A stretch of 33,482 nt of DNA, taken from Clostridia bacterium. Lineage in GTDB: Bacteria > Bacillota > Clostridia > Oscillospirales > CAG-272. The notes under the pieces were generated by a model that worked only from the letters and a program-made list of their open reading frames with translations, was not told where the DNA came from and searched no databases. Positions within the stretch are counted from its first letter, which is position 1. Each line of letters begins with the position of its first letter. The stretch covers positions 1 through 33,482 of the forward strand of contig JAFTCT010000136.1 in the NCBI GenBank assembly GCA_017454525.1, given 5' to 3'. The position numbers were made by a program, and so were the translations under genes. Below, one piece after another: positions 1 to 7,117 of the stretch.

Positions 1-98
1 AACCCCACGACCCCTTTATTTTTTTGCGTTCGATTCCGGCGCGGATGAGCGGAAAAACGGGAAAACGCGCCGAAATTGAACAAAAATGACGGAACCGA
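1..98. other. Upstream intergenic region, possible tail of an upstream terminator
   Basis: No convincing coding sequence is seen. Positions 10-25 hold a C-run followed by a T-rich stretch (CCCCTTTATTTTTTT), which could be the 3' arm and U-tract of an intrinsic terminator whose 5' arm lies before the window. This cannot be confirmed because the upstream half is missing. The rest up to the promoter is unremarkable. Confidence 0.3.
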
Positions 99-127
99 TT
101 GACAAGCGCGCCCTCCGGTGCTATAAT
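99..127 (+). promoter_or_regulatory. Consensus housekeeping promoter of the polysaccharide operon
   Basis: A perfect -35 hexamer TTGACA lies at 99-104 and a perfect -10 hexamer TATAAT at 122-127, separated by exactly 17 bases. Transcription should start near 133-136, leaving a leader of about 105 nt before the GTG start at 241. This is the only strong promoter seen before the 26 co-directional genes that follow, so it probably drives all of them. The match to consensus suggests high basal strength, with any control coming from the leader or an operator. Confidence 0.85.
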
Positions 128-131
128 GGGC

Positions 132-146
132 ATAATAGATTATTAT
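132..146. promoter_or_regulatory. AT-rich inverted repeat at the transcription start (possible operator)
   Basis: ATAATA (132-137), a GAT spacer and TATTAT (141-146) form a perfect six-base inverted repeat just downstream of the -10 box, covering the expected start site. A repressor site there would block initiation. It could equally be chance in an AT-rich initiation region, and the resulting RNA hairpin would be weak. Confidence 0.35.
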
Positions 147-171
147 ACTCGGTTAGTGTGCCTGCGTTTCG

Positions 172-187
172 CGCGCGTATATGCGCG
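172..187 (+). promoter_or_regulatory. Small GC hairpin in the operon leader
   Basis: CGCGC (172-176) and GCGCG (183-187) can pair around a GTATAT loop in the 5' leader. It has no U-tract, so it is not a standard intrinsic terminator. It may just reflect local GC composition. Positions 188-226 hold only GC-rich sequence before the ribosome binding site. Confidence 0.2.
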
Positions 188-226
188 ACAGCGGCGGACG
201 GCGGCAGCCGGACGACCGGGCATGAA

Positions 227-232
227 AAGGAG
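227..232 (+). promoter_or_regulatory. Ribosome binding site that fixes a GTG start
   Basis: AAGGAG at 227-232 lies 8 bases before GTG at 241. The next in-frame ATG lies deep inside the conserved transferase domain, so the GTG is the real start. An ATG at 222 is out of frame. Confidence 0.75.
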
Positions 233-240
233 AAGCAAGG

Positions 241-906
241 GTGTACAGGAAATTTTTCAAGAGATTCTGCGATATCGTTTTCTCGCTTCCGGCGCTTCTG
301 GTGTTCGTACTGGCGTTTATTTTCGTTGCGCCCGCGATCTTCTTCACCGACCGCGGACCGGTCTTCTACGTCGCGGTGCGCCGCGGAAGGAACGGGAAGA
401 CGTTCAGGATGATCAAGTTCCGTTCGATGCGGGTGAACGCGCCCGACGTCCGCAACGCCGACGGCTCGACCTACACCGGCGCCGACGACCCGCGCGTCAC
501 GAAGATCGGCAGACTGATGCGCAGAACGAGCGTCGACGAGCTGCCGCAGTTCATTAACGTTCTGAAGGGCGACATGAGCATCATCGGACCGCGTCCGCGG
601 CTGGCGGGCGGTACATACGAAGAGCTTGACGACCTGCGGAAGAAGGGACTGTCCGTGCGCCCCGGCATCACCGGCTACAGCCAGGCGTACTTCCGCAACT
701 CGATCCCGCAGGAGGAGAAATTCAGAAACGACGCCTACTACGCCGAGCACGTTTCCTTCCCGTTCGACCTTAAGATCTTTTTTAAAACGGTCCTGTCGGT
801 GCTGGGCGCGAAGAACATCAACGGCGCCGGCGGCGGGGAGAAGGACGGCGGAAAAGAAACGCCGCAGACCGGCGAAGAAACGTCTGTGAAGGGCAGAGAA
901 CAATGA
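241..906 (+). CDS. Undecaprenyl-phosphate phosphoglycosyl transferase (bacterial sugar transferase family)
   Basis: This 221-residue protein should start the repeat unit by moving a sugar-1-phosphate from a nucleotide sugar to undecaprenyl phosphate on the inner face of the membrane. Residues 11-35 form one hydrophobic membrane segment, as in short monotopic enzymes of the PglC type. Family marks follow: FRSM near 60-63, the catalytic Asp-Glu pair at 99-100 in a DELPQ motif, and GPRP at 116-119. It lacks the large N-terminal multi-helix part of WcaJ/WbaP-type enzymes. The last 25 residues are a low-complexity Gly/Lys/Glu tail. It is first in the operon and shares a 4-base ATGA overlap with the next gene. 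Its sugar donor cannot be read from sequence. Confidence 0.93.
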   Translation: MYRKFFKRFCDIVFSLPALLVFVLAFIFVAPAIFFTDRGPVFYVAVRRGRNGKTFRMIKFRSMRVNAPDVRNADGSTYTGADDPRVTKIGRLMRRTSVDELPQFINVLKGDMSIIGPRPRLAGGTYEELDDLRKKGLSVRPGITGYSQAYFRNSIPQEEKFRNDAYYAEHVSFPFDLKIFFKTVLSVLGAKNINGAGGGEKDGGKETPQTGEETSVKGREQ

Positions 907-2099
907 GAACGGAAAAAAAGATCCTGATCGTCGGCGCGTCGATCCTGCAGAAGCCGGCGGTCGTGCGCGCAAAACAGCTCGGCTGCAGCGTCGCGGTCGC
1001 CGATTACGACCCGAACGCCGCGGCGATCCCCTATGCCGACCGGTACTACAACGTCAGCACGGTCGACGCGGAAGGCGTCTGCCGCGCGGCAAAGGACTTC
1101 GGCGCCGACGGGATCATGACGATCGCGACCGATATGCCGATGCGCTCGGTCGCCTATACCGCAAAGAAACTGGGCTTGACCGGGATCTCCGAGGAAACGG
1201 CGGTCAGGGCGACCGACAAGGGCGAGATGATCAGGGCGTTCGAGGCGCACGGCGTCGCGCATCCGTGGTATCGCATCCTTCCCGACCCGTCGGCGATCGG
1301 CGGGATCAAAGAGACGCTGACCTATCCCTGCGTCAGCAAGCCGACGGACAATTCCGGCTCGCGCGGCGTGACGCTCATCCGCAGCGAGGAGGAACTCGCC
1401 CCGGCGCTGAACTATTCGCGCGAAAACGGCAGAAAAGGCGGCGTGATCATCGAGGAATACCTGACGGGCAGCGAAGTGTCCGTCGAGGTGATCGTTTATA
1501 AAGGCGTGCCGCACGTTCTGCAGATCACCGACAAGATCACGACCGGCGCCCCGCATTTCGTCGAGATGGGGCATACCCAGCCCAGCCGTCTGCCCGCTTC
1601 CGACCGGGAGAAGATCGCGTCGCTCGCCTGCGCCGCGGTGCGGGCGGTGGGGATCGACAACGGACCGGCGCACGTCGAGATCATGCTGACGGCGAACGGT
1701 CCGAAGATGATCGAGCTCGGCGCCAGGATGGGCGGCGACTGCATCGCGTCGCACCTCGTCCCGCTCTCGACCGGGATCGATATGATCGGCGCGGCGCTCA
1801 GCATCGCGCTCGGCGAGGAGCCCGACCTTTCAAGGCGGTTCGACCGCGGTTCGGCGATCCGCTATCTCGATCCTCCGGCGGGAACGGTCCTGAAGGTCGA
1901 GGGGATCGAAGAAGCGCGGAAGATCGCGGGCGTGAAGGAAGTGAACGTGCAGGCGGGACCCGGCGGGCGGATCGGGGAGATCTCCTCGTCGGTCAGCCGC
2001 GCGGGCTTCGTGATCGCCGAAGGAAAAGACGCCCAAGAAGCCGCGGCGATCGCCGAAAAAGCGGCGGGGACGGTGCGCTTCACGACGGCGCGGCAATAG
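903..2099 (+). CDS. ATP-grasp ligase of the carboxylate-amine type
   Basis: The 398-residue protein has an N-terminal Rossmann-like pre-ATP-grasp domain (ILIVGASILQ near residues 7-16) like PurK, CarB and L-amino acid ligases. A central ATP-grasp domain carries a KPTDNSGSRG nucleotide-binding loop, an IIEEYL hinge and a metal-binding stretch ending in MIELGARMGGD. A C-terminal domain of about 90 residues resembles those of BacD-like amino acid ligases. Such enzymes activate a carboxylate as an acyl phosphate and join it to an amine or another nucleophile. The ATGA overlap with the initiating transferase implies coupled translation. The substrate is unknown; given the neighbours, a small di- or tricarboxylic acid is plausible. 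General fold assignment is firm, exact reaction is not. Confidence 0.85.
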   Translation: MRTEKKILIVGASILQKPAVVRAKQLGCSVAVADYDPNAAAIPYADRYYNVSTVDAEGVCRAAKDFGADGIMTIATDMPMRSVAYTAKKLGLTGISEETAVRATDKGEMIRAFEAHGVAHPWYRILPDPSAIGGIKETLTYPCVSKPTDNSGSRGVTLIRSEEELAPALNYSRENGRKGGVIIEEYLTGSEVSVEVIVYKGVPHVLQITDKITTGAPHFVEMGHTQPSRLPASDREKIASLACAAVRAVGIDNGPAHVEIMLTANGPKMIELGARMGGDCIASHLVPLSTGIDMIGAALSIALGEEPDLSRRFDRGSAIRYLDPPAGTVLKVEGIEEARKIAGVKEVNVQAGPGGRIGEISSSVSRAGFVIAEGKDAQEAAAIAEKAAGTVRFTTARQ

Positions 2100-2165
2100 C
2101 GCGCGGCGGAAAGAGCAGAACCAAAAAGCAAAACGAATAACGAGAAAGACGGAGAAAAGAGAGTT

Positions 2166-3443
2166 ATGGCGAAGAAACTGTTGATCCTGGGCGGCACCTC
2201 CGCGTCGCTCGACCTGGTAAAGAAGGCGCACGAGCTCGGCGCGTACGTATACGTCGCCGACGACCGCGACACCGGCGTGGCGAAGGAGATCGCCGACGAA
2301 AAAGTAAAGATCAGCACGACCGATATCGAAGGACTTGCGGCGTACGTGAAGGAAAAGGGCATCGACGGGGCGTTCTGCGGTCCGAGCGAATTCAATCTGC
2401 GCAACCTGTTCAAGCTCTGCGCAAAGGCGGGGCTGCCCTGCTATACCACGACCGAAGGGTGGGACCGCTGCGCCAACAAGGACGAATTCACCGCCTGCTG
2501 CCGGCGCTTCGGCGTCGACGTGCCCGAGGAATACGACGTGCATGAGAATATGACCGACGCCGATTACGCGAAGATCGATTTTCCGATCATCCTCAAGCCG
2601 GTGGACGGCTGCTCGTCGATCGGCATCTCGGTCTGCCGTACAAAGGAGGAGGTGCCCGCCGCCTACCGGAAAGCGATGGACGCTTCGACCTGCAAGCGGA
2701 TCATCGCCGAGCGCTACATCGAGAACGGCGGCGAACTTTTCGGAGCGCGCTACCTCGTACAGAACGGCGAGGCGTACCCCTATCTGCTCATAGACACCTA
2801 CGTCGCCGACCCGGTGAACCGGACCAGTCTGATCAGCAACTACACGTTCACGCCCTCCAAGTACAGCGAGTACTATATGGCGGAGATGGACCGGAACGTC
2901 CGCCGGATGATCAGAGGAATGGGCATTGAGTACGGAACAGTCTTCTTCCAGTCGCTGCCGTACAAAGGAAAGATCTATTTCCACGAGATGGGCTACCGCC
3001 TCAGCGGCGGCATGATCTACAAACTGACCGAGCCGCTGATGGGCGTCAACGATATGAAAATGATGCTGCGCTTCGCTCTGGGCGGCGCCTGCGTGACCGA
3101 AGAGGAGATCCGGAAGATCGACGTGACCTGCGGCGGCAGGGTCGGCGCGCAGCTGATGATCCCGCTGAACGCCGGAACGATCGGCAGGATCGAGGAGCTC
3201 GAGGAAGCGAAGAGCGAAAAGGCGGTCACCGACTTTCTGCAGTATTATGAAGTCGGTTCGACGGTCGAACCGCGCTTCATCGGCACGCTGCAGCAGCATT
3301 TCGGCAGATTCACGCTGATCGCCGATTCCAAAGAGGAGATCGCGGCGGCGGCGGGACGCATTCTCGACCGGCTGAAAATCTATGATACGAACGGCGCGCT
3401 GATGAACGTTCTGAAATTCGATCTCGCGCGTCCGGAGAAATGA
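2166..3443 (+). CDS. Second ATP-grasp ligase
   Basis: This 425-residue protein begins with a Rossmann-like segment (LLILGGTSAS near residues 5-14) and continues into an ATP-grasp domain with a KPVDGCSSIG loop and an IIAERYI hinge. A stretch containing FHEMGYRLSGG replaces the ELGAR signature of the preceding gene, so the two are distant relatives and not a recent duplication. An ATP-dependent carboxylate ligase is expected. It follows a 66-base AT-richer spacer with a GGAG-type ribosome binding site and ends in an ATGA overlap with the first MmgE/PrpD gene. Two ligases of this family in tandem suggest two successive bond-forming steps or two different acceptors. The substrate is not identifiable. 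Confidence 0.82.
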   Translation: MAKKLLILGGTSASLDLVKKAHELGAYVYVADDRDTGVAKEIADEKVKISTTDIEGLAAYVKEKGIDGAFCGPSEFNLRNLFKLCAKAGLPCYTTTEGWDRCANKDEFTACCRRFGVDVPEEYDVHENMTDADYAKIDFPIILKPVDGCSSIGISVCRTKEEVPAAYRKAMDASTCKRIIAERYIENGGELFGARYLVQNGEAYPYLLIDTYVADPVNRTSLISNYTFTPSKYSEYYMAEMDRNVRRMIRGMGIEYGTVFFQSLPYKGKIYFHEMGYRLSGGMIYKLTEPLMGVNDMKMMLRFALGGACVTEEEIRKIDVTCGGRVGAQLMIPLNAGTIGRIEELEEAKSEKAVTDFLQYYEVGSTVEPRFIGTLQQHFGRFTLIADSKEEIAAAAGRILDRLKIYDTNGALMNVLKFDLARPEK

Positions 3444-4810
3444 GCGGGGACAGGAATATGGGAGTGACTGCGGACCTCGCCGCGGTGTTTGACGGGATCA
3501 AGACCCTGACGGACGGCGACAGAAGACAACTGCACACGCTGATCATCGATTTTTTTGCCGCAGCCTATGCGGGCGCGCAGCTCAACAGGGCGTTTTGCGA
3601 TTCTGTCGGAGAAGTGATGCTCGGCAGGGGAGGAACGGAAGAATCGACGGTGCTTTTCGGGAAAAGAAGATATCCCGCGCAGACCGCCGCGTTCATGAAC
3701 GCGCTTTACGGGCACGGCGCGGAACTGGACGACGGAAACAAAAAGGCGATGGGACACATCGGAGTCCACGTCATCCCCGCGGTTTTCGCGCTGGCGGACA
3801 GGCTGAAGAGCAGGGGTGAAGACCTGCTGCTCGCGCTTGCCGTCGGGTATGAAGCATATATTCGTATTTCCGCCGCCGCGCAGCCGGGCATGGTGAAGCG
3901 CGGCTTCCATTCGACGGGAATGGCGGGAGCGCTTGCCTGCGCCGCCGCCTGCGCGAAGCTGTACGGGTTGAACGCCGGGGGCATCGAGAACGCGATCGCT
4001 CTGTCGACGACGATGAGCAGCGGGCTTCTTTCCTACGGTGATTCCCGTCCCGCGATCAAGCCGCTCAATCCGGCTGCCGCCGCGGAAAGAGGGTTGTTTG
4101 CCGCCGAGCTTGCGGCAAAGGGCGTTCTCGGTCCGACAGAGGCGCTCGAGGGACCGAACGGCTGGTTTCACGCCGTGACCGATTCGGTCGCAATGGAAAT
4201 GCTGAAGGGAAGCGGCAGACTGCTGCTCCACGAATGCTATATCAAACTCTATCCCTCCTGCCGCCACACCCATTGCGGTATCGAGGCGGCGCTCGGCCTC
4301 CGGGATCGGATCGGCTCACGGAACGTCGAAAAAATCAGGGTGCATATTTACCCCAACGCCATCAGGCTGGCGGGGCAGATCAAATATCCGAAGGACGGGG
4401 ACGAGACGAAATTCTCCATCCATTACACGCTCGCCTGCGCGCTTGCAAAGGGCGCGTACGGCGTTTCGGACATGGATCCGCCCGACCTTTCGGCGAACGT
4501 CAGGACGTTGATCGATCGCATCGAGCTGATTCCCGACGAGCGTATGGAGGACCGCGCGCGCGGGATCAGAGGAACGCGCGTCGAGATCCTGACCGAAGGC
4601 GGCGAGGTCTTTACGAACACCGTCGAAACGCCGAAGGGCGATCCGGAGAATCCGCTGTCGCGCGAGGAAGTCGTCGCGAAGCTGCGCGTCTGCGCGGGGG
4701 AGCGCGCGTCGGAAAAGACGGTTTCGGCAGTCGTTGCGGGAATCACGGCGATCGGCGGAGACAAGCCGTTTGAGAATCCGATGAAAGAGACGGAAACGAA
4801 GAGTGAATAA
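3440..4810 (+). CDS. MmgE/PrpD family protein (first of tandem pair)
   Basis: The 456-residue protein fits the length of the MmgE/PrpD family, which includes 2-methylcitrate dehydratase, cis-aconitate decarboxylase and iminodisuccinate epimerase. Family hallmarks are an N-terminal helical domain with NALYGHGAELDDG, a GFHSTGMAGALA stretch around residue 155, and YPSCRHTHCGIEAAL near residue 275. These proteins act without cofactor on tricarboxylic or related acids by proton abstraction. Two starts are possible: ATG 3440, which overlaps the previous stop, or ATG 3458, which has a better-spaced GGGGA site. The next gene is a paralog. A dehydratase, epimerase or decarboxylase activity is inferred; the substrate is unknown. 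Confidence 0.88.
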   Translation: MSGDRNMGVTADLAAVFDGIKTLTDGDRRQLHTLIIDFFAAAYAGAQLNRAFCDSVGEVMLGRGGTEESTVLFGKRRYPAQTAAFMNALYGHGAELDDGNKKAMGHIGVHVIPAVFALADRLKSRGEDLLLALAVGYEAYIRISAAAQPGMVKRGFHSTGMAGALACAAACAKLYGLNAGGIENAIALSTTMSSGLLSYGDSRPAIKPLNPAAAAERGLFAAELAAKGVLGPTEALEGPNGWFHAVTDSVAMEMLKGSGRLLLHECYIKLYPSCRHTHCGIEAALGLRDRIGSRNVEKIRVHIYPNAIRLAGQIKYPKDGDETKFSIHYTLACALAKGAYGVSDMDPPDLSANVRTLIDRIELIPDERMEDRARGIRGTRVEILTEGGEVFTNTVETPKGDPENPLSREEVVAKLRVCAGERASEKTVSAVVAGITAIGGDKPFENPMKETETKSE

Positions 4811-6140
4811 GTCCACACTGTTTCTTGCCGCGCTGGAGGAAGTGCGCCGGAAAGAGATCCCCGAGCGCGTGATGAAAAGAGCGCGGGAGTCGCTTGCAGA
4901 CTATCTGGCGGTAACGTGCGCCGGCGCGAAGTTTCAGAGCGAAAAACTCAAAAACTATTTTGCCTTCGCCATGCCCGAGGAGGGGCGTTTCCGGGCGATC
5001 GGCACCGGGCGCGATCTTGCGCTGAAGGAAGCGGTGTTTCTCAACGGGCTCAACGGGCACGCGCTCGATTTCGACGACGGCACCAACGCCGGGATCATCC
5101 ATCTCGGCTCGCCGGTCTTCTCGCTTCTGCTGCCTCTGGCGCAGAGGTACGGGATCGGCGTCGACCGGCTGCTGCGCGCGGCGATCATCGGTTACGAAGC
5201 GTCGTTCACGCTGGCGGTCTCGATCCAGCCGGTCCATAAGGCGCTGGGCTACCACGCGACCGGCACCTGCGGAACGGTGGGCGCGGCGCTGGCGGCGGCG
5301 TATATGCTCGGCTTCAACGAAGAAGAGCGCCGTCAGGTCTTCGCCTGCGCCTGCGTGGCGGCGTCGGGGATGCTGAAGGTGCTGGACGACGGCTCGGAGC
5401 TCAAGCCCTACAACGTGGCGAAATCCGCATTGACGGCGCTGACCTCCCTGCAGATCGCGAAGTCGGGCTTCAGGGGACATCCCGATCCGCTGGGCGGCAG
5501 AGGATTTTTCAAAATGATGACCGGCAAAGAGGACATAGAACCGAAGCCGATGCTTCTTCACGGGACCTACGCCCTCGAAAAGACCTACACCAAGCCCTAC
5601 GCCTCCTGCCGCTATACTCACCCCGCGGTCGAAGCGGCGATCGCTTTCCGCCGCGACGGAATCGCGGCGCGCGATATCGGGAGCGTGACGGTGAAGACCT
5701 ACGCGCTCGCCGTCGCGGGGCACGATCACACGGAGATCCCCGGCTCCTATTCGGCGAAAATGAGCATCCCCTACAGTTTTGCCGCCGGACTCGTATTCGG
5801 AAAAGCGGGACTGAACGAGTTTGAAGAGGAGACCGTGAAGAATGAGGAGGTCCGCGCGCTCGCGCGCAAGGTGACGGTGACGGCGGACGGGGAAATGAGC
5901 GCGGCGTTCCCGGAAAAACAGAGGGCGGAGGTGACCGTCGCAACGGAGAAGGGACGTTTTGTCAAGACCGTCGATTATCCGAAGGGCGAGCCCGAAAATC
6001 CCCTCACCGAAAAAGAATTCAAAGACAGATTCGACGGACTGACCGGGTACGCGGGGATCTCCCCCGCGGTTTCCGACGGGGTCTACCGCGCGGTCTTCGC
6101 GCCCGACGCGCAGGTTTTCGAACTTCTCGGACGCTTATGA
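4803..6140 (+). CDS. MmgE/PrpD family protein (second of tandem pair)
   Basis: A 445-residue paralog of the preceding protein, with LNGLNGHALDFDDG near residue 87, GYHATGTCGTVGAAL near 152 and YASCRYTHPAVEAAI near 267. Translation seems to start at GTG 4803, overlapping the previous gene by 8 bases; no ATG fits near the conserved N-terminus. The two paralogs differ along most of their length, so the duplication looks old. They could work as a heteromer or catalyse two steps, for example dehydration and epimerisation or decarboxylation of a citrate-like acid. Sequence alone cannot tell these apart. Confidence 0.88.
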   Translation: MNKSTLFLAALEEVRRKEIPERVMKRARESLADYLAVTCAGAKFQSEKLKNYFAFAMPEEGRFRAIGTGRDLALKEAVFLNGLNGHALDFDDGTNAGIIHLGSPVFSLLLPLAQRYGIGVDRLLRAAIIGYEASFTLAVSIQPVHKALGYHATGTCGTVGAALAAAYMLGFNEEERRQVFACACVAASGMLKVLDDGSELKPYNVAKSALTALTSLQIAKSGFRGHPDPLGGRGFFKMMTGKEDIEPKPMLLHGTYALEKTYTKPYASCRYTHPAVEAAIAFRRDGIAARDIGSVTVKTYALAVAGHDHTEIPGSYSAKMSIPYSFAAGLVFGKAGLNEFEEETVKNEEVRALARKVTVTADGEMSAAFPEKQRAEVTVATEKGRFVKTVDYPKGEPENPLTEKEFKDRFDGLTGYAGISPAVSDGVYRAVFAPDAQVFELLGRL

Positions 6141-6151
6141 AAGGCGGAATA

Positions 6152-7111
6152 ATGGAAAAAACAGTCAAGCCGGTTTTAGGGACCATGACCTTCGGGGAAT
6201 CGGTTTTCATGCCCGACGCGCAGGCGTTCGTCGACGCCTTCCTTGAGCGGGGGTATACCGATTTCGACACCGCCTACGTCTATAACGGCGGACAGAGCGA
6301 GCGCCTTCTGGGACAGGCGCTGAAAAACAAAACGGAGTATTGCGTCGCCACCAAGGTCAACCCGCGCATCAGCGGCAGGCTCGACGGCGAAGCGGCGTAT
6401 ACGCAGCTGAACGGGAGTCTCGCGCGGCTGGAAATGGAGAAGGTCGGTATTTTCTATCTGCATTTTCCCGATCCCGCCACGCCCGTCGTCTCGGTTTTGG
6501 AGGCGTGCGCGGCGCTTCATCGCGAAGGAAAATTCGGGGAACTGGGCTTATCGAACTTTCCCGCGTGGATGGTGTCCGACGTCTGGCATCTCTGCGACCG
6601 GAACGGCTGGGTGAAGCCGACGGTTTACGAAGGGATCTACAATCCGCTCACGCGGAACGCCGAAAGGGAACTCGACGCGGCGCTGACGCATTTCGGGATG
6701 CGCTTTTACGCCTACAACCCGCTGGCGGGCGGTCTCCTTTCGGGCAGATACGCCTCCTTTGAGGAGGCGCCGGGAGACGGACGCTTCACGCACCGTCCCA
6801 ATTACCAGGACCGCTACTGGAAGCGCAGCTTCTTTGAGGCGGTGGCGCTGCTGAAAGACGCCTGCGCAAAAGAGGGGATCCCCCTCGTCGAAGCCGTCTA
6901 CCGGTGGCTGATCCGGCACTCGATGCTGAAGGGCGCGCGCGGAGACAGGGTGATCGTCGGCGCGTCGAAGCTGCGCCATCTGGAGGACAATCTTTCGGCG
7001 TTCGGGAAAGGCGCGCTTCCTGCGCCGCTCCTTGAAGCGTTCGGGCGGGCGTGGGCGCTCTGCCGCGCCGACAGTCCCGAATACTTTACGCTCTATACGG
7101 GAAAAAAGTGA
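6152..7111 (+). CDS. Aldo/keto reductase, AKR7-like
   Basis: About 319 residues from ATG 6152, chosen because an AGGCGG-like site lies just before it; ATG 6137, overlapping the previous stop, would add five residues. The protein matches AKR7 (aflatoxin aldehyde/succinic semialdehyde reductase) closely: LGTMTFG at the N-terminus, a DTAYVYNGGQSE stretch holding the catalytic Asp and Tyr, the family Lys in ATKVNPR, the His in FYLHFPD, and YAYNPLAGGLL near the middle. It should reduce an aldehyde with NADPH. Next to a decarboxylase that would release a C2 or C3 aldehyde, it is a natural following step, giving a hydroxyalkyl acid. That link is inference. Confidence 0.88.
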   Translation: MEKTVKPVLGTMTFGESVFMPDAQAFVDAFLERGYTDFDTAYVYNGGQSERLLGQALKNKTEYCVATKVNPRISGRLDGEAAYTQLNGSLARLEMEKVGIFYLHFPDPATPVVSVLEACAALHREGKFGELGLSNFPAWMVSDVWHLCDRNGWVKPTVYEGIYNPLTRNAERELDAALTHFGMRFYAYNPLAGGLLSGRYASFEEAPGDGRFTHRPNYQDRYWKRSFFEAVALLKDACAKEGIPLVEAVYRWLIRHSMLKGARGDRVIVGASKLRHLEDNLSAFGKGALPAPLLEAFGRAWALCRADSPEYFTLYTGKK

Positions 7112-7117
7112 GGAACT

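Noticed and set aside
86-557. Two + strand frames starting at 86 and 99
   Set aside because: They begin before or inside the promoter and run into the sugar transferase gene in other frames. No ribosome binding site or conserved motif supports them.
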